This document shows, one piece after another, positions 1-7,802 of a stretch of 64,000 nt of DNA (the stretch's first letter is position 1; every line of letters begins with the position of its first letter). This DNA comes from Thiothrix sp. Its GTDB lineage: Bacteria; Pseudomonadota; Gammaproteobacteria; Thiotrichales; Thiotrichaceae. The translations under genes and the position numbers were made by a program. The notes beneath the pieces are model-generated. The model worked only from the letters and a program-made list of their open reading frames with translations, did not search any database and had not been told where the DNA came from. The DNA lies in assembly GCF_028714775.1 (NCBI RefSeq), contig NZ_JAQTLS010000001.1, positions 62,001-126,000 on the forward strand, in the 5' to 3' direction.

Positions 1-328
1 GGAGGCTTCCGCACACCTGTTGCGTTACGGCTGGACAGGCAATGTGCGTGAACTGCGCAACCTGTGCGAACGCCTGAGCATCTTGCTCGCAGGGCGCGAA
101 ATCGGTTTCCACAACTTGCCAGCGGACATCCGCTCACCTGCCAAACGGGTCGTTTCCACCAACCCCTTCAACCTGCCGGAAGATGGCGTCAATCTGGACG
201 AATTGGAACGCGACCTGCTCAACCAAGCGCTGGAACGCACCCAAAACAACAAAACCCACGCCGCCAAACTGTTGGGGATTAGCCGCGACGCGCTGAACTA
301 TCGGCTGAAAAAACAAGCGATGGCGTAA
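1..328 (+). CDS. sigma-54-dependent regulator, C-terminal part (cut by window start)
   Basis: The reading frame is open from base 2, so the start lies outside the window. The visible 108 residues begin with the end of an AAA+ sigma-54 activator domain (YGWTGNVRELRNLCERL, the R-finger/sensor II region) and end with a Fis-type helix-turn-helix (NKTHAAKLLGISRDALNYRL). Family members are enhancer-binding proteins that open sigma-54 promoters by ATP hydrolysis. The N-terminal sensory domain is not visible, so its signal is unknown. The sigma-54 promoter at 43880 shows that such regulation is used in this genome, but nothing links the two directly. Confidence 0.9.
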   Translation, partial: EASAHLLRYGWTGNVRELRNLCERLSILLAGREIGFHNLPADIRSPAKRVVSTNPFNLPEDGVNLDELERDLLNQALERTQNNKTHAAKLLGISRDALNYRLKKQAMA

Positions 329-451
329 CAGCGAGCGCAGCCTTTTCAGGGCAGCGCCTGTTTTGCGCCTCATGTCGGGAATGCATACCCACCTCCAAAG
401 CCTGTCAACCAAACTGGTTGCATACGGGTTTCATTACTGGAGGTATGGAAC

Positions 452-1054
452 ATGTGGCAAGATAAAATCTCAGCGTTGAAATATTCCCTGTTGGGCGGCG
501 CAATGTTGGTGCTCGCAGGATGCAGTGTCAATCCACGCAACATGGCGGGTGCAACACCCGCACAAACCACGCAACCGGATAAAAACCGGCAAGCGCAAGC
601 ACACAAATCCGCGAAACCGCACAAAACGCTACTGGTACGCTCGGGTAAAGCAAGCAATAACACCTTGGAAAAAGTGACGTGGTGCGCCCGCAAGCAGCAA
701 GGCAAACTGTATTGTTGGGGTGGCAGCAGCCCGACAACGGGTTTTGATTGCAGCGGCCTGACCCAATACGCCTTCCAGCAAGGGGCGGGCGTCAGTCTCC
801 CTCGCACCGCCGCTGCACAATACAGCGCCGCCACGAAAGTATCCGAGACGGAAGCGCGGAAAGGTGATCTGGTGTTTTTCAAAACACGCGGCAAACGGGT
901 CAGCCATGTCGGCATTTACCTCGGTGACAACCGCTTCATCCACGCACCGCGCACAGGCAAAAGCATTACTACCAGCAAATTAAGTGGCTATTGGAAACGC
1001 CGTTTGGTCGGCTTCGGGCGCATCCAAGGTGCTTGCCGCCCTATGTATTCCTGA
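452..1054 (+). CDS. NlpC/P60 family lipoprotein, peptidoglycan endopeptidase
   Basis: A 200-residue protein with a hydrophobic N-terminus ending in the lipobox LAGC (Cys24), so it is probably a lipoprotein. A basic linker of about 50 residues is followed by an NlpC/P60 domain. The catalytic Cys is in FDCSGL (about residue 100), the His in VSHVGIYLG (about 152), and a third polar residue in FIHAP (about 164). Family members (Spr/MepS type) cleave D-Glu/DAP cross-peptides during wall growth. The start is preceded by an ACTGGAGG ribosome site. The gene stands alone and is followed at once by a palindromic repeat. Confidence 0.88.
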   Translation: MWQDKISALKYSLLGGAMLVLAGCSVNPRNMAGATPAQTTQPDKNRQAQAHKSAKPHKTLLVRSGKASNNTLEKVTWCARKQQGKLYCWGGSSPTTGFDCSGLTQYAFQQGAGVSLPRTAAAQYSAATKVSETEARKGDLVFFKTRGKRVSHVGIYLGDNRFIHAPRTGKSITTSKLSGYWKRRLVGFGRIQGACRPMYS

Positions 1055-1110
1055 AAAACCCCTCCTAACCTCCCCTTATCAAGGGAGGAACAAGAGGAGG
1101 AGTTTCTTCT
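1055..1110. repeat. Palindromic repeat acting as a bidirectional terminator
   Basis: Nested inverted repeat. The outer arms are AAACCCCTCC and GGAGGAGTTT, and the inner hairpin CCTCCCC/GGGAGG surrounds TTATCAA. Read on the minus strand it ends GGAGGGGTTTTT, so it can terminate the copper chaperone gene. On the plus strand it follows the NlpC/P60 gene directly. The composition resembles the two palindromic inserts inside tmcA (63.15 and 63.70 kb), which suggests a dispersed repeat family. Confidence 0.6.
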
Positions 1111-1116
1111 ATGCCA

Positions 1117-1635
1117 TCAGTGATGCATTCCGCCCATTGCAGGCGGGGTGACTTCCTTGATGGGGGCATTCACTACCGTAGTGCTACCGTCTTCAAAGGA
1201 CAGGGTGATTTGCGCATTTTCGCCTGCTTTCAGGTCTTGTTTCAGGCCGATCAGCATGATGTGCAAGCCACCCGGTGCTAATTCGGTGCGCCCTTTCGCT
1301 GGCACATCAATTTGTGGGATTTGGCGCATTTCCATCACACCATTGTTGTTGGTGTGGGTGTGCAATTCCACCGTCGCGGCAACTGGGCTGGCAGCCGATT
1401 TCACGCTGTGATCAACATCCCCCGTATTCACGAAGGTCATGAATGCGCCGCTGTTAGGCTGACCCGGCGGCACTGCGCGGGCATACGGGTTTTCAACTTT
1501 GACACTATCAGCCGCTTTCGCAGCAACGGCAGCAGCTTTTGGCGCTGCGGCTTTCCCGGCGTCATTTTCAGCATTGCAAGCGGCAGTCAGGGAAATCAAT
1601 ACGCCCAAAACGGCGGCACGGAACAAAGGCTTCAT
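1117..1635 (-). CDS. Periplasmic copper chaperone, PCu(A)C family
   Basis: A 172-residue protein with an N-terminal signal sequence ending in LTAAC, which could be a lipobox, then an Ala/Lys-rich linker and a PCu(A)C domain. Candidate Cu(I) ligands are the His/Met cluster VELHTH...MEMR and the later HIML, matching the H-M...H-M pattern of the family. The C-terminus is Met/His-rich (MGGMHH). Family members deliver Cu(I) to the CuA site of cytochrome c oxidase. I chose the ATG at 1635 because an AGGAGA site lies just upstream; a longer reading from 1671 would add residues before the signal peptide. Confidence 0.85.
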   Translation of the reverse strand: MKPLFRAAVLGVLISLTAACNAENDAGKAAAPKAAAVAAKAADSVKVENPYARAVPPGQPNSGAFMTFVNTGDVDHSVKSAASPVAATVELHTHTNNNGVMEMRQIPQIDVPAKGRTELAPGGLHIMLIGLKQDLKAGENAQITLSFEDGSTTVVNAPIKEVTPPAMGGMHH

Positions 1636-1698
1636 CAGTATTTTCTCCTGTCGATGGTTACGTATAGCCATCGTAGCAAACTTTGCAAATGCTGAAAC

Positions 1699-1714
1699 TG
1701 TGTGATTTCACACA
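1699..1714. promoter_or_regulatory. Perfect-arm inverted repeat upstream of the copper chaperone gene
   Basis: TGTGTGA-TT-TCACACA, seven-base arms around two bases, lies between the end of yrfG (1717) and the start of the copper chaperone gene (1635). It may be an operator for the chaperone or the stem of a weak terminator for yrfG. No T-run follows, so I favour an operator. The regulator is unknown. Confidence 0.35.
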
Positions 1715-1716
1715 CG

Positions 1717-2403
1717 TTATCCCATCAACTGGGTGTAACACGCAACGGCGGTAAATTCTTCGGTATTTTTCGGCGGCTGTTGCGAATCCGGCTGATGGAT
1801 TGCCAGCAAATAACGCACCCCATGTGCTTGCGCCGAACGTAGTACGTGCAAATTATCGTCAATGAACAGTGAATGTGCCGGGTCGAAGGCTTCCACTTCA
1901 TGCAGTTTCTGCCAGAAATTAGCATCCTCTTTCGGCAAACCCAGCGAGTGCGAGGTAATGATGTGGTCGAAGTAACGCTCCAGCGCCACATAGCCGAATT
2001 TCAGGCCGACGCTTTTCTGGTGGGCATTGGTCAGTAACACCACCCGCTTGCCGCGCTGGTGCAGGGATTCGAGGAAACTTTCCACATGCGCACGGATGGC
2101 GATGCGGTCGGCGATTTCGTGCTTGAGCGCCACTAAATCCGTGCCCAAGTGTTGCTGCCAGTAATCCAAGCAGTACCATTCCAGCGTGCCTTCCATTTCA
2201 GTGTAACGTTGGTGCAGCCATGCACTGACTTCCGCCGGGGTTGTGCCACGCTGTTGTGCCAAACGTACTGGCAAATGTTCCAGCCAGAAATGGTTGTCGA
2301 AATGCAAATCCAGCAGGGTTCCGTCCATGTCCAAAAACACGGTTTGAATATCGTCCCAGTCCAGTTTGATCGGTGGCAGGAATTCATTTTTTGTATCATT
2401 CAT
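1717..2403 (-). CDS. yrfG: GMP/IMP nucleotidase, HAD superfamily
   Basis: A 228-residue HAD hydrolase with motif I FLDMDGTLLDL (nucleophile and acid/base Asp near residues 25-27), motif II LLTNAH, a Lys in GLPKED, and motif IV FIDDN. Length and neighbours match E. coli YrfG, a purine 5'-nucleotidase also found next to nudE. The ATG at 2403 leaves only 17 bp to the divergent nudE start, so at least one promoter must overlap coding sequence. An upstream in-frame ATG (2436) would overlap nudE. Confidence 0.82.
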   Translation of the reverse strand: MNDTKNEFLPPIKLDWDDIQTVFLDMDGTLLDLHFDNHFWLEHLPVRLAQQRGTTPAEVSAWLHQRYTEMEGTLEWYCLDYWQQHLGTDLVALKHEIADRIAIRAHVESFLESLHQRGKRVVLLTNAHQKSVGLKFGYVALERYFDHIITSHSLGLPKEDANFWQKLHEVEAFDPAHSLFIDDNLHVLRSAQAHGVRYLLAIHQPDSQQPPKNTEEFTAVACYTQLMG

Positions 2404-2420
2404 CGTGCTAGAATCTTCGC

Positions 2421-2969
2421 ATGTCAAAATTGCCAACCATACACGAAACGCGCCCCGTTGCCAGCAGCCGCCTGTTCCATGTGGAAGAGGTGCACTTGGA
2501 ATTCAGCAACGGTGAACGGCGCATTTACGAACGCCTTGCCAACCGGGGTCACGGCGCGGTGCTTATCGTGCCGCTGCTGGATGACGACACGTTATTGCTG
2601 ATCCGCGAGTATTCTGCCGGAACCGAACGTTACGAACTTGCTTTCCCCAAAGGCCACGTCGAACGCGGCGAAAACATACTCGACGCTGCCAACCGCGAAA
2701 TTCAGGAAGAGGTCGGCTACGCGGCGCACGAATTGCACCTGTTACGCAGCGTCAGCGTTTCCCCCAGCTACATGGCGCACCACACCAACCTCGTGCTCGC
2801 CCGCAACTTATACCCACACCGCTGCGAGGGCGACGAACCCGAACCGTTGGAAGTCGTACCGTGGAAGCTCGACAATTTTGACGAATTATTATTACAACCC
2901 GATTTCACCGAAGGCCGCAGCCTGCTAGCGCTGTATTTGGCACGAGATTGGCTAAAACAACACGGCTAG
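2421..2969 (+). CDS. nudE: ADP compounds hydrolase, Nudix family
   Basis: A 182-residue Nudix hydrolase. The Nudix box GHVERGEN...REIQEEVGY (about residues 75-97) has all conserved Glu residues. The N-terminus (LFHVEEVHLEFSNGERRIYER) and length match NudE, which hydrolyses ADP-ribose, Ap3A and NADH. It is divergent from yrfG and 11 bp upstream of cysQ, a common gammaproteobacterial arrangement that suggests a nudE-cysQ operon. Confidence 0.87.
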   Translation: MSKLPTIHETRPVASSRLFHVEEVHLEFSNGERRIYERLANRGHGAVLIVPLLDDDTLLLIREYSAGTERYELAFPKGHVERGENILDAANREIQEEVGYAAHELHLLRSVSVSPSYMAHHTNLVLARNLYPHRCEGDEPEPLEVVPWKLDNFDELLLQPDFTEGRSLLALYLARDWLKQHG

Positions 2970-2980
2970 GAAACCACGCA

Positions 2981-3778
2981 ATGAATTTACCCGCCCTCAT
3001 GCACGCCGCCGTCCAGATTGCCCAGCAAGCGGGGATTAAAATCATGACCGTTTACAATTCGGCGGATTTTGGCATTGAGCACAAAGCCGACGCTTCCCCG
3101 CTGACTGCGGCTGATATGGCGGCGCACCACCACATTGTTGATGCCCTGACCGCGTTGACACCGCAATACCCCGTGCTTTCTGAAGAATCGGCGAAACTGC
3201 CCTTCAGCGAACGCAGCCAATGGCAAACCTACTGGCTGGTCGACCCGCTGGATGGAACCCGTGAATTCATCAAGCGTAATGGCGAATTCAGCACCCTGAT
3301 TGCGCTGATCCACAACCATGAGCCGATCATTGGCGTTGTCCACGCTCCCGCACTAGACGAAACCTGGTTTGCTAGCCTCGGCAATGGCGCTTTCAAACAA
3401 GCCAAAGGTGAAACCTTCCCGATCGCCACCCGCGCCACCGCCAGCCCGCTGAAAGTAATGGGCAGCAAATCGCACCGTGACCCGATCATGCCGCAGTTTC
3501 TGGAACGTATCGGCGCACACGATTACGGGGTGATGGGCAGTATTTTGAAAGCCTGCCTAGTGGCGGAAGGTTCGGCGGACATTTACCCACGCTTGGGGCT
3601 AACCTCCGAGTGGGACACCGCAGCGGCGCAGATCATCGTGGAAGAAGCAGGCGGGTATTTCACCCGCACTGACATGCAACCAATGCGTTACAACACCAAG
3701 GATTCGTTGCTGAACCCTTACTTCTTCGTGTTTGGGCGCGATTACCACGATTGGTCACAGTATTTAGGCGAAAGTTAG
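2981..3778 (+). CDS. cysQ: 3'(2'),5'-bisphosphate nucleotidase
   Basis: A 265-residue member of the inositol monophosphatase superfamily. Metal-binding motifs are visible: LSEESA, WLVDPLDGTREF, and SEWDTAAA near the C-terminus. CysQ removes the 3'-phosphate from PAP (and PAPS), a by-product of sulfate assimilation, keeping sulfotransfer reactions running. The ATG at 2981 follows an AGGAA site in the gap after nudE. The 3' end overlaps the convergent SseB-like gene by 4 bp. Confidence 0.88.
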   Translation: MNLPALMHAAVQIAQQAGIKIMTVYNSADFGIEHKADASPLTAADMAAHHHIVDALTALTPQYPVLSEESAKLPFSERSQWQTYWLVDPLDGTREFIKRNGEFSTLIALIHNHEPIIGVVHAPALDETWFASLGNGAFKQAKGETFPIATRATASPLKVMGSKSHRDPIMPQFLERIGAHDYGVMGSILKACLVAEGSADIYPRLGLTSEWDTAAAQIIVEEAGGYFTRTDMQPMRYNTKDSLLNPYFFVFGRDYHDWSQYLGES

Positions 3779-4176
3779 TGCAAGCCCTGCAACAGCCCCA
3801 CTTCCAAATCAATCCCCAGCTCGCTGTCGGGGTTGATGGAAATGCTGTAGCCCACACCCACTTTTTCGATGACCCACTTAAATTCTGCCAGTAAGCCACC
3901 GCCGTAACCGGGGAAATCACGCACGAAGTTTTTCGCCCGTTCGGGACTGGTGAACAGGATCAGCACTTTCTGCCCAGATTCATCGTCCAGTGTCAGCGGC
4001 ACGGCTTGGTCGCCGGTGGTGGGTTGTAGCCCGCCGATTTGGTGCTTTTCGTAAATCGGCATGAAAACCGACACTTCCATCAACTGCTGGATGAAAGCTT
4101 CGCTGTCCAATTCGCCGGACTGGGCTTTCAACAGCAGTTCTTCTGCCGCATTCATCGTTTGTGGGTTCATTTCCAT
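3775..4176 (-). CDS. SseB-like domain protein
   Basis: A 133-residue soluble protein with no signal peptide. The core (VFMPIYEK...PLTLDDESGQKVLILFTSPERAKNF) resembles the SseB N-terminal domain fold found in small bacterial proteins of unknown role. I chose the ATG at 4176 because an AAGG site lies 6 bp upstream; MNPQ at 4170 is an alternative. It is monocistronic and converges on cysQ. Confidence 0.6.
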   Translation of the reverse strand: MEMNPQTMNAAEELLLKAQSGELDSEAFIQQLMEVSVFMPIYEKHQIGGLQPTTGDQAVPLTLDDESGQKVLILFTSPERAKNFVRDFPGYGGGLLAEFKWVIEKVGVGYSISINPDSELGIDLEVGLLQGLH

Positions 4177-4245
4177 AATCCTTAAAGTCATTGATGGGTG
4201 AGAGGGTAATGAATACCGGAATCAGGCACAATGACCCCTGTGGAC

Positions 4246-4251
4246 TATAAT
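4246..4251 (+). promoter_or_regulatory. Possible -10 box for the membrane fusion protein gene
   Basis: A perfect TATAAT lies 28 bp upstream of the start at 4279. No convincing -35 hexamer is visible at the usual distance, so this is only a candidate promoter. Confidence 0.35.
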
Positions 4252-4278
4252 GAAAATGGGCATACAAGGAGTTTCATC

Positions 4279-5343
4279 ATGCGTGTTCTCCGCATTCTAC
4301 TCATTCTGCTGGTCATCGCCGGGGTTGGCTGGTGGTTCTGGCACAAACAACACCCGACAGCACTGGAAGTCAGCATTGCCAAGGTCAGCCATGGCACGGT
4401 CGAATCCAGCGTAGCCAATACCCGCGCAGGCACAGTGAAAGCCTGCCGCCGTGCCAAACTATCGCCCTCCATTGGCGGGCAAATCAGTGTGTTACCTTTT
4501 GCCAAAGGTGCGCACGTCAATACCGGCGATGTGCTATTACGCTTGTGGAACAAGGACTTGCAAGCCAGCCTCAACGCCGCCTGCCTGCAAGCCGAAGAAA
4601 CCCGCCGCGCCGCCACCCGCGCCGAACGCTTACGCACATCCGCGAGCATTTCCAGCGAAGCAGCGGATCAGGCACAAACTGCCGCCAAGGTTGCCGAGGC
4701 CAATTGCAAGGCCGCGCAATCCCAACTGGAACGCACAGTGCTTGCCGCACCGTTCGCCGGGGTGATTGCTGACATTAATGGAGAACTTAACGAATACGTC
4801 ACGCCCTCGCCACCCGGCATCCAAACATTGCCAATCATTGACCTGATTGAACCCGGCTGTTTCCTCGTCAGCGCCCCGATTGATGAAGTCGATGCGCCGA
4901 AAATCAAACCCAGCCTACCCGCCCGCATTACACTGGATTCTTGGCGGGGGCGTGATTTCCCCGGCAAGGTCACGCGGGTTGGTTCTTACGTGATTGATTT
5001 GGAAAAACAGGCACGTACTGTCGAAGTGGAATTGGCGTTCACCAATCCCGCCGACCTCAAGGATTTGCTGGTTGGCTACAGTGCGGATGTGGACATCATC
5101 CTCGAAACCCGCGCCAATGTCCTGCGCGTCCCCACCGAAGCGGTGCTGGAAAGCAAGTATGTTTACCGCCTCAATCCCGTAGGTACGCTGGAAAAGCGCA
5201 AGATTACCGCTGGCCTGAGCAACTGGAGTTTTACCGAAGTGAGCGCTGGGTTGGAAGAAAACGACAGCATCGTCACCACGCCGGGTGCTGCTGGGGTTGA
5301 AGAAGGGGCTGCTGCTAAGCCAAAGGCAGTGACGGATGAGTGA
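4279..5343 (+). CDS. HlyD/MacA-type periplasmic membrane fusion protein
   Basis: A 354-residue protein with one N-terminal membrane anchor (ILLILLVIAGVGWWFW). It then has the first half of a lipoyl-like domain, an Ala/Glu-rich coiled-coil hairpin (about residues 90-155) and a second lipoyl half with LAAPFAGVIADI. Beta-barrel segments follow (ARITLDSWRGRDFPGKVTRVG). Family members link an inner-membrane ABC pump to an outer-membrane channel. The start has an AAGGAG site. It overlaps the ATPase gene by 8 bp, so the two are co-translated, but no permease gene follows. Confidence 0.85.
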   Translation: MRVLRILLILLVIAGVGWWFWHKQHPTALEVSIAKVSHGTVESSVANTRAGTVKACRRAKLSPSIGGQISVLPFAKGAHVNTGDVLLRLWNKDLQASLNAACLQAEETRRAATRAERLRTSASISSEAADQAQTAAKVAEANCKAAQSQLERTVLAAPFAGVIADINGELNEYVTPSPPGIQTLPIIDLIEPGCFLVSAPIDEVDAPKIKPSLPARITLDSWRGRDFPGKVTRVGSYVIDLEKQARTVEVELAFTNPADLKDLLVGYSADVDIILETRANVLRVPTEAVLESKYVYRLNPVGTLEKRKITAGLSNWSFTEVSAGLEENDSIVTTPGAAGVEEGAAAKPKAVTDE

Positions 5344-6016
5344 AACGTTTATTTCCCTGCATGACATTTGCCGTAACTTTCAGGTGGGGGATGAAACTGT
5401 CCACGCGCTGGATCATGTTACCCTCGACATCCACGCAGGCGATTACATCAGCGTCATGGGGCCATCCGGCTCCGGCAAATCGACCCTGCTCAATATGCTG
5501 GGGCTGTTGGATCAGACCGATGCGGGTTCTTACCGCTTTGAAGGGCGCGAGCTGGCAACCCTGCCGGAAGAAGCACGGGCGCAAGTGCGGCGGAAAAAGA
5601 TCGGCTTCATCTTCCAATCGTTCCACCTGATCCCACGTTTGAGCGCTGCTGAAAATGTGGAATTACCGCTGATGCTGACCGGAATGCCCAGCAGTGAACG
5701 CGCCCCCAAAGTACAGGCTGCGCTGCAAAGCCTAGGCTTAAGCGACCGTGCCGACCACCGCCCCGCGCAGCTTTCCGGCGGACAACAACAGCGTGTTGCC
5801 ATCGCCCGCGCCACCATCCTGCAAGCCCCGCTGCTGCTGGCGGATGAACCGACCGGCAACCTTGATTCGCATTCCAGCGCGGAAGTGATCCGCATCCTTG
5901 AAGACCTGAATGCGCGGGGCATTACCTTGGTGGTGGTGACGCACGATACGGAAATTGGCAAACGCGCCCGACGGCGCATCCGCATGGTCGACGGCAAGGT
6001 AGCGGGGGAAAGTTGA
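5336..6016 (+). CDS. ABC transporter ATPase, MacB/LolD type
   Basis: A 226-residue ATPase with Walker A GPSGSGKST (about residue 40), Q-loop FIFQSFHL, signature LSGGQQQRVAIARA, Walker B LLLADEPTGNLD and H-loop VVTHD. Length and signature match the MacB/LolD/FtsE group. It overlaps the upstream membrane fusion gene by 8 bp. The next gene is on the other strand, so the FtsX-type permease expected in such systems is absent here and must be encoded elsewhere, or the system is incomplete. Confidence 0.88.
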   Translation: MSETFISLHDICRNFQVGDETVHALDHVTLDIHAGDYISVMGPSGSGKSTLLNMLGLLDQTDAGSYRFEGRELATLPEEARAQVRRKKIGFIFQSFHLIPRLSAAENVELPLMLTGMPSSERAPKVQAALQSLGLSDRADHRPAQLSGGQQQRVAIARATILQAPLLLADEPTGNLDSHSSAEVIRILEDLNARGITLVVVTHDTEIGKRARRRIRMVDGKVAGES

Positions 6017-6029
6017 AACCAGCGCGACC

Positions 6030-6449
6030 TTAATCAGCCGCCCGCAACTCAAAGTCATGGCTTACTTCCGCCGTCTTGCCCAACATAATAGAGGCAGAGC
6101 AGTATTTTTCTGCTGACAGGCGGATGGCACGTTCGACTTTTTCAGCCGACAAATCGTGTCCCTTGACAATAAAATGCAGGTGGATGCGGGTGAAAACCTT
6201 GGGTTCCTTGTCGGCACGCTCGGCTTCAATATCCACTTCGCAGTCAGTGACCTGCTGTTTGGATTTCTGCAAGATCAATACCACGTCAAAGGAAGCACAG
6301 CCACCCAACCCCAACAGCAACATTTCCATCGGGCGCACCCCCAGATTTCGCCCACCCAGCTCTGGTGGCCCATCCATCACGACCGAATGCCCACTGCCGG
6401 ATTCACCCACAAAACTCATATTATCCAGCCACTTGACCCTTGCTTTCAC
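6030..6449 (-). CDS. OsmC family protein
   Basis: A 139-residue OsmC/Ohr-fold protein of the YhfA type. The two redox Cys are in LGGCASFDV (about residue 51) and EKYCSAS (about 116). OsmC proteins reduce organic or fatty acid peroxides with thiols; YhfA-type members are less well characterised. It converges on the ABC ATPase gene with a 13-bp gap and is apparently monocistronic. Confidence 0.82.
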   Translation of the reverse strand: MKARVKWLDNMSFVGESGSGHSVVMDGPPELGGRNLGVRPMEMLLLGLGGCASFDVVLILQKSKQQVTDCEVDIEAERADKEPKVFTRIHLHFIVKGHDLSAEKVERAIRLSAEKYCSASIMLGKTAEVSHDFELRAAD

Positions 6450-6568
6450 GCGCTACTTCCTAATCATTGCCGAAAAAGGGATTCTAACAGATAGCTGTTT
6501 GACTTTTCTCACAACGTGTAAAATACACTCTGTTAACCTGAGACGAAGTTTAAACAAGGAGATAGAAA

Positions 6569-6811
6569 ATGTTTGGAGAGTCACACGATCTTGCAACCGA
6601 ATTTCCAGAGTACAAAGAGCGTATCCATGCCCTGAAGATGGAGGATCGCCACTTTGCTCGCCTGTTCGACGACTACCATCAAGTAGACGCGCAGTTACAC
6701 CGCATTGAACAGGGAATCGAAGCCCACGCCGACGATTTCGTTGAGGGCTTGAAACTGCAACGCCTGCACCTGAAAGATGAGCTGTATGACATACTCAGAC
6801 AGGCTGCATAA
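6569..6811 (+). CDS. DUF465 (YdcH-type) small helical protein
   Basis: An 80-residue, highly charged helical protein with the DUF465 pattern: HDLATEFPEYKERIHALK, DRHFARLFDDYHQVD and the C-terminal LKLQRLHLKDELYDIL. These proteins are widespread in proteobacteria, form helical hairpins and lack an agreed function. The ribosome site AAGGAG is 10 bp upstream of the ATG. It stands alone and converges on gshB. Confidence 0.82.
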   Translation: MFGESHDLATEFPEYKERIHALKMEDRHFARLFDDYHQVDAQLHRIEQGIEAHADDFVEGLKLQRLHLKDELYDILRQAA

Positions 6812-6817
6812 GCTGTA

Positions 6818-7783
6818 TTAACCCACCGCCAGCCTGCGCTCAACCGCATCGAACAGCAGGCTGGCGATGTTAGCACTATAAATTTTATCCAACTCGCGGA
6901 TGCAGGTCGGGCTAGTAACGTTAATCTCCGTGACGTAATCACCAATCACATCCAAGCCCACAAACACCAAGCCCATTTCACGCAACACTGGCGCAATGCC
7001 TGCGCAGATTTCAAACTCACGCGCAGTCAAATCAACGCCGACGCCTGTCCCACCTGCCGCAAGGTTTGCCCGGCCCTCACCTTCAGCGGGAATCCGTGCC
7101 AGCGCATGAGGGAATGGCTCACCATCTATCAATAGGATACGTTTGTCGCCTTGCTTGTATTCCGGCAGGAAGCGTTGCGCCATCACCGTGCGCGTGCCGT
7201 GTGCAGTAATGGTTTCGAGGATGACATTGCGGTTGGGCTCATCTTGCCGCACTTGGAAAATCATTGAGCCACCCATGCCATCCAAGGGTTTGACCACAAT
7301 ATGTTGCTGCTCGGCAAGGAATTCACGGATGCACCCCATATCACGGGTCACGCGGGTAGGCGGGCAGAATTGCGGGAACCACGCAGTAAACAGCTTTTCG
7401 TTTGCGCCGCGCACACTTTCCGGGCGATTGATGACCAATGTACCGCGCCGTTGCACCAGCTCCAGCAAGTAAGTGCTGTAAATGTATTCCATGTCGAACG
7501 GCGGGTCTTTGCGCATCAACACCACCGGCAATTCGTGCAAGGGGCGGATCACCGCTTCACCGAATTCAAACCAAGCCGCTGGATCATCCTTAACCGTAAC
7601 AGGGTTCATCTTGGCATAGACCACCCCATCGTCGGCAAACAAGTCGCCTTGCAGGATATGGAAAAGCGGGCAACCACGCCGCTGAGCCTCCAGCATCATC
7701 GCGAAGGTACTGTCTTTTTTGGTATTGATGCTGCTGATCGGATCCATAATGACGCCGATAGCGTAGTGTTGCGCTGTAGTCAT
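6818..7783 (-). CDS. gshB: Glutathione synthetase
   Basis: A 321-residue ATP-grasp ligase that joins gamma-glutamylcysteine and glycine. The N-terminal domain starts IGVIMDPISSINTKKDST and the substrate loop has MRKDPPFDMEYIY. ATP-grasp motifs are VVKPLDGMGGSMIF and the glycine-rich loop AAGGTGVGVDLT, with metal ligands in VTEINVTSPT. The length matches E. coli GshB (316). I placed the start at 7783, where homology begins; the frame runs upstream to 7993 without family similarity. It is last in the rhodanese-grxC-secB-gpsA-gshB block. Confidence 0.92.
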   Translation of the reverse strand: MTTAQHYAIGVIMDPISSINTKKDSTFAMMLEAQRRGCPLFHILQGDLFADDGVVYAKMNPVTVKDDPAAWFEFGEAVIRPLHELPVVLMRKDPPFDMEYIYSTYLLELVQRRGTLVINRPESVRGANEKLFTAWFPQFCPPTRVTRDMGCIREFLAEQQHIVVKPLDGMGGSMIFQVRQDEPNRNVILETITAHGTRTVMAQRFLPEYKQGDKRILLIDGEPFPHALARIPAEGEGRANLAAGGTGVGVDLTAREFEICAGIAPVLREMGLVFVGLDVIGDYVTEINVTSPTCIRELDKIYSANIASLLFDAVERRLAVG

Positions 7784-7802
7784 GGGAACAAGCCCTGCTG
7801 CG

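Noticed and set aside
1699-1714. CRP site
   Set aside because: The arms are TGTGTGA with a two-base gap, not TGTGA-N6-TCACA.
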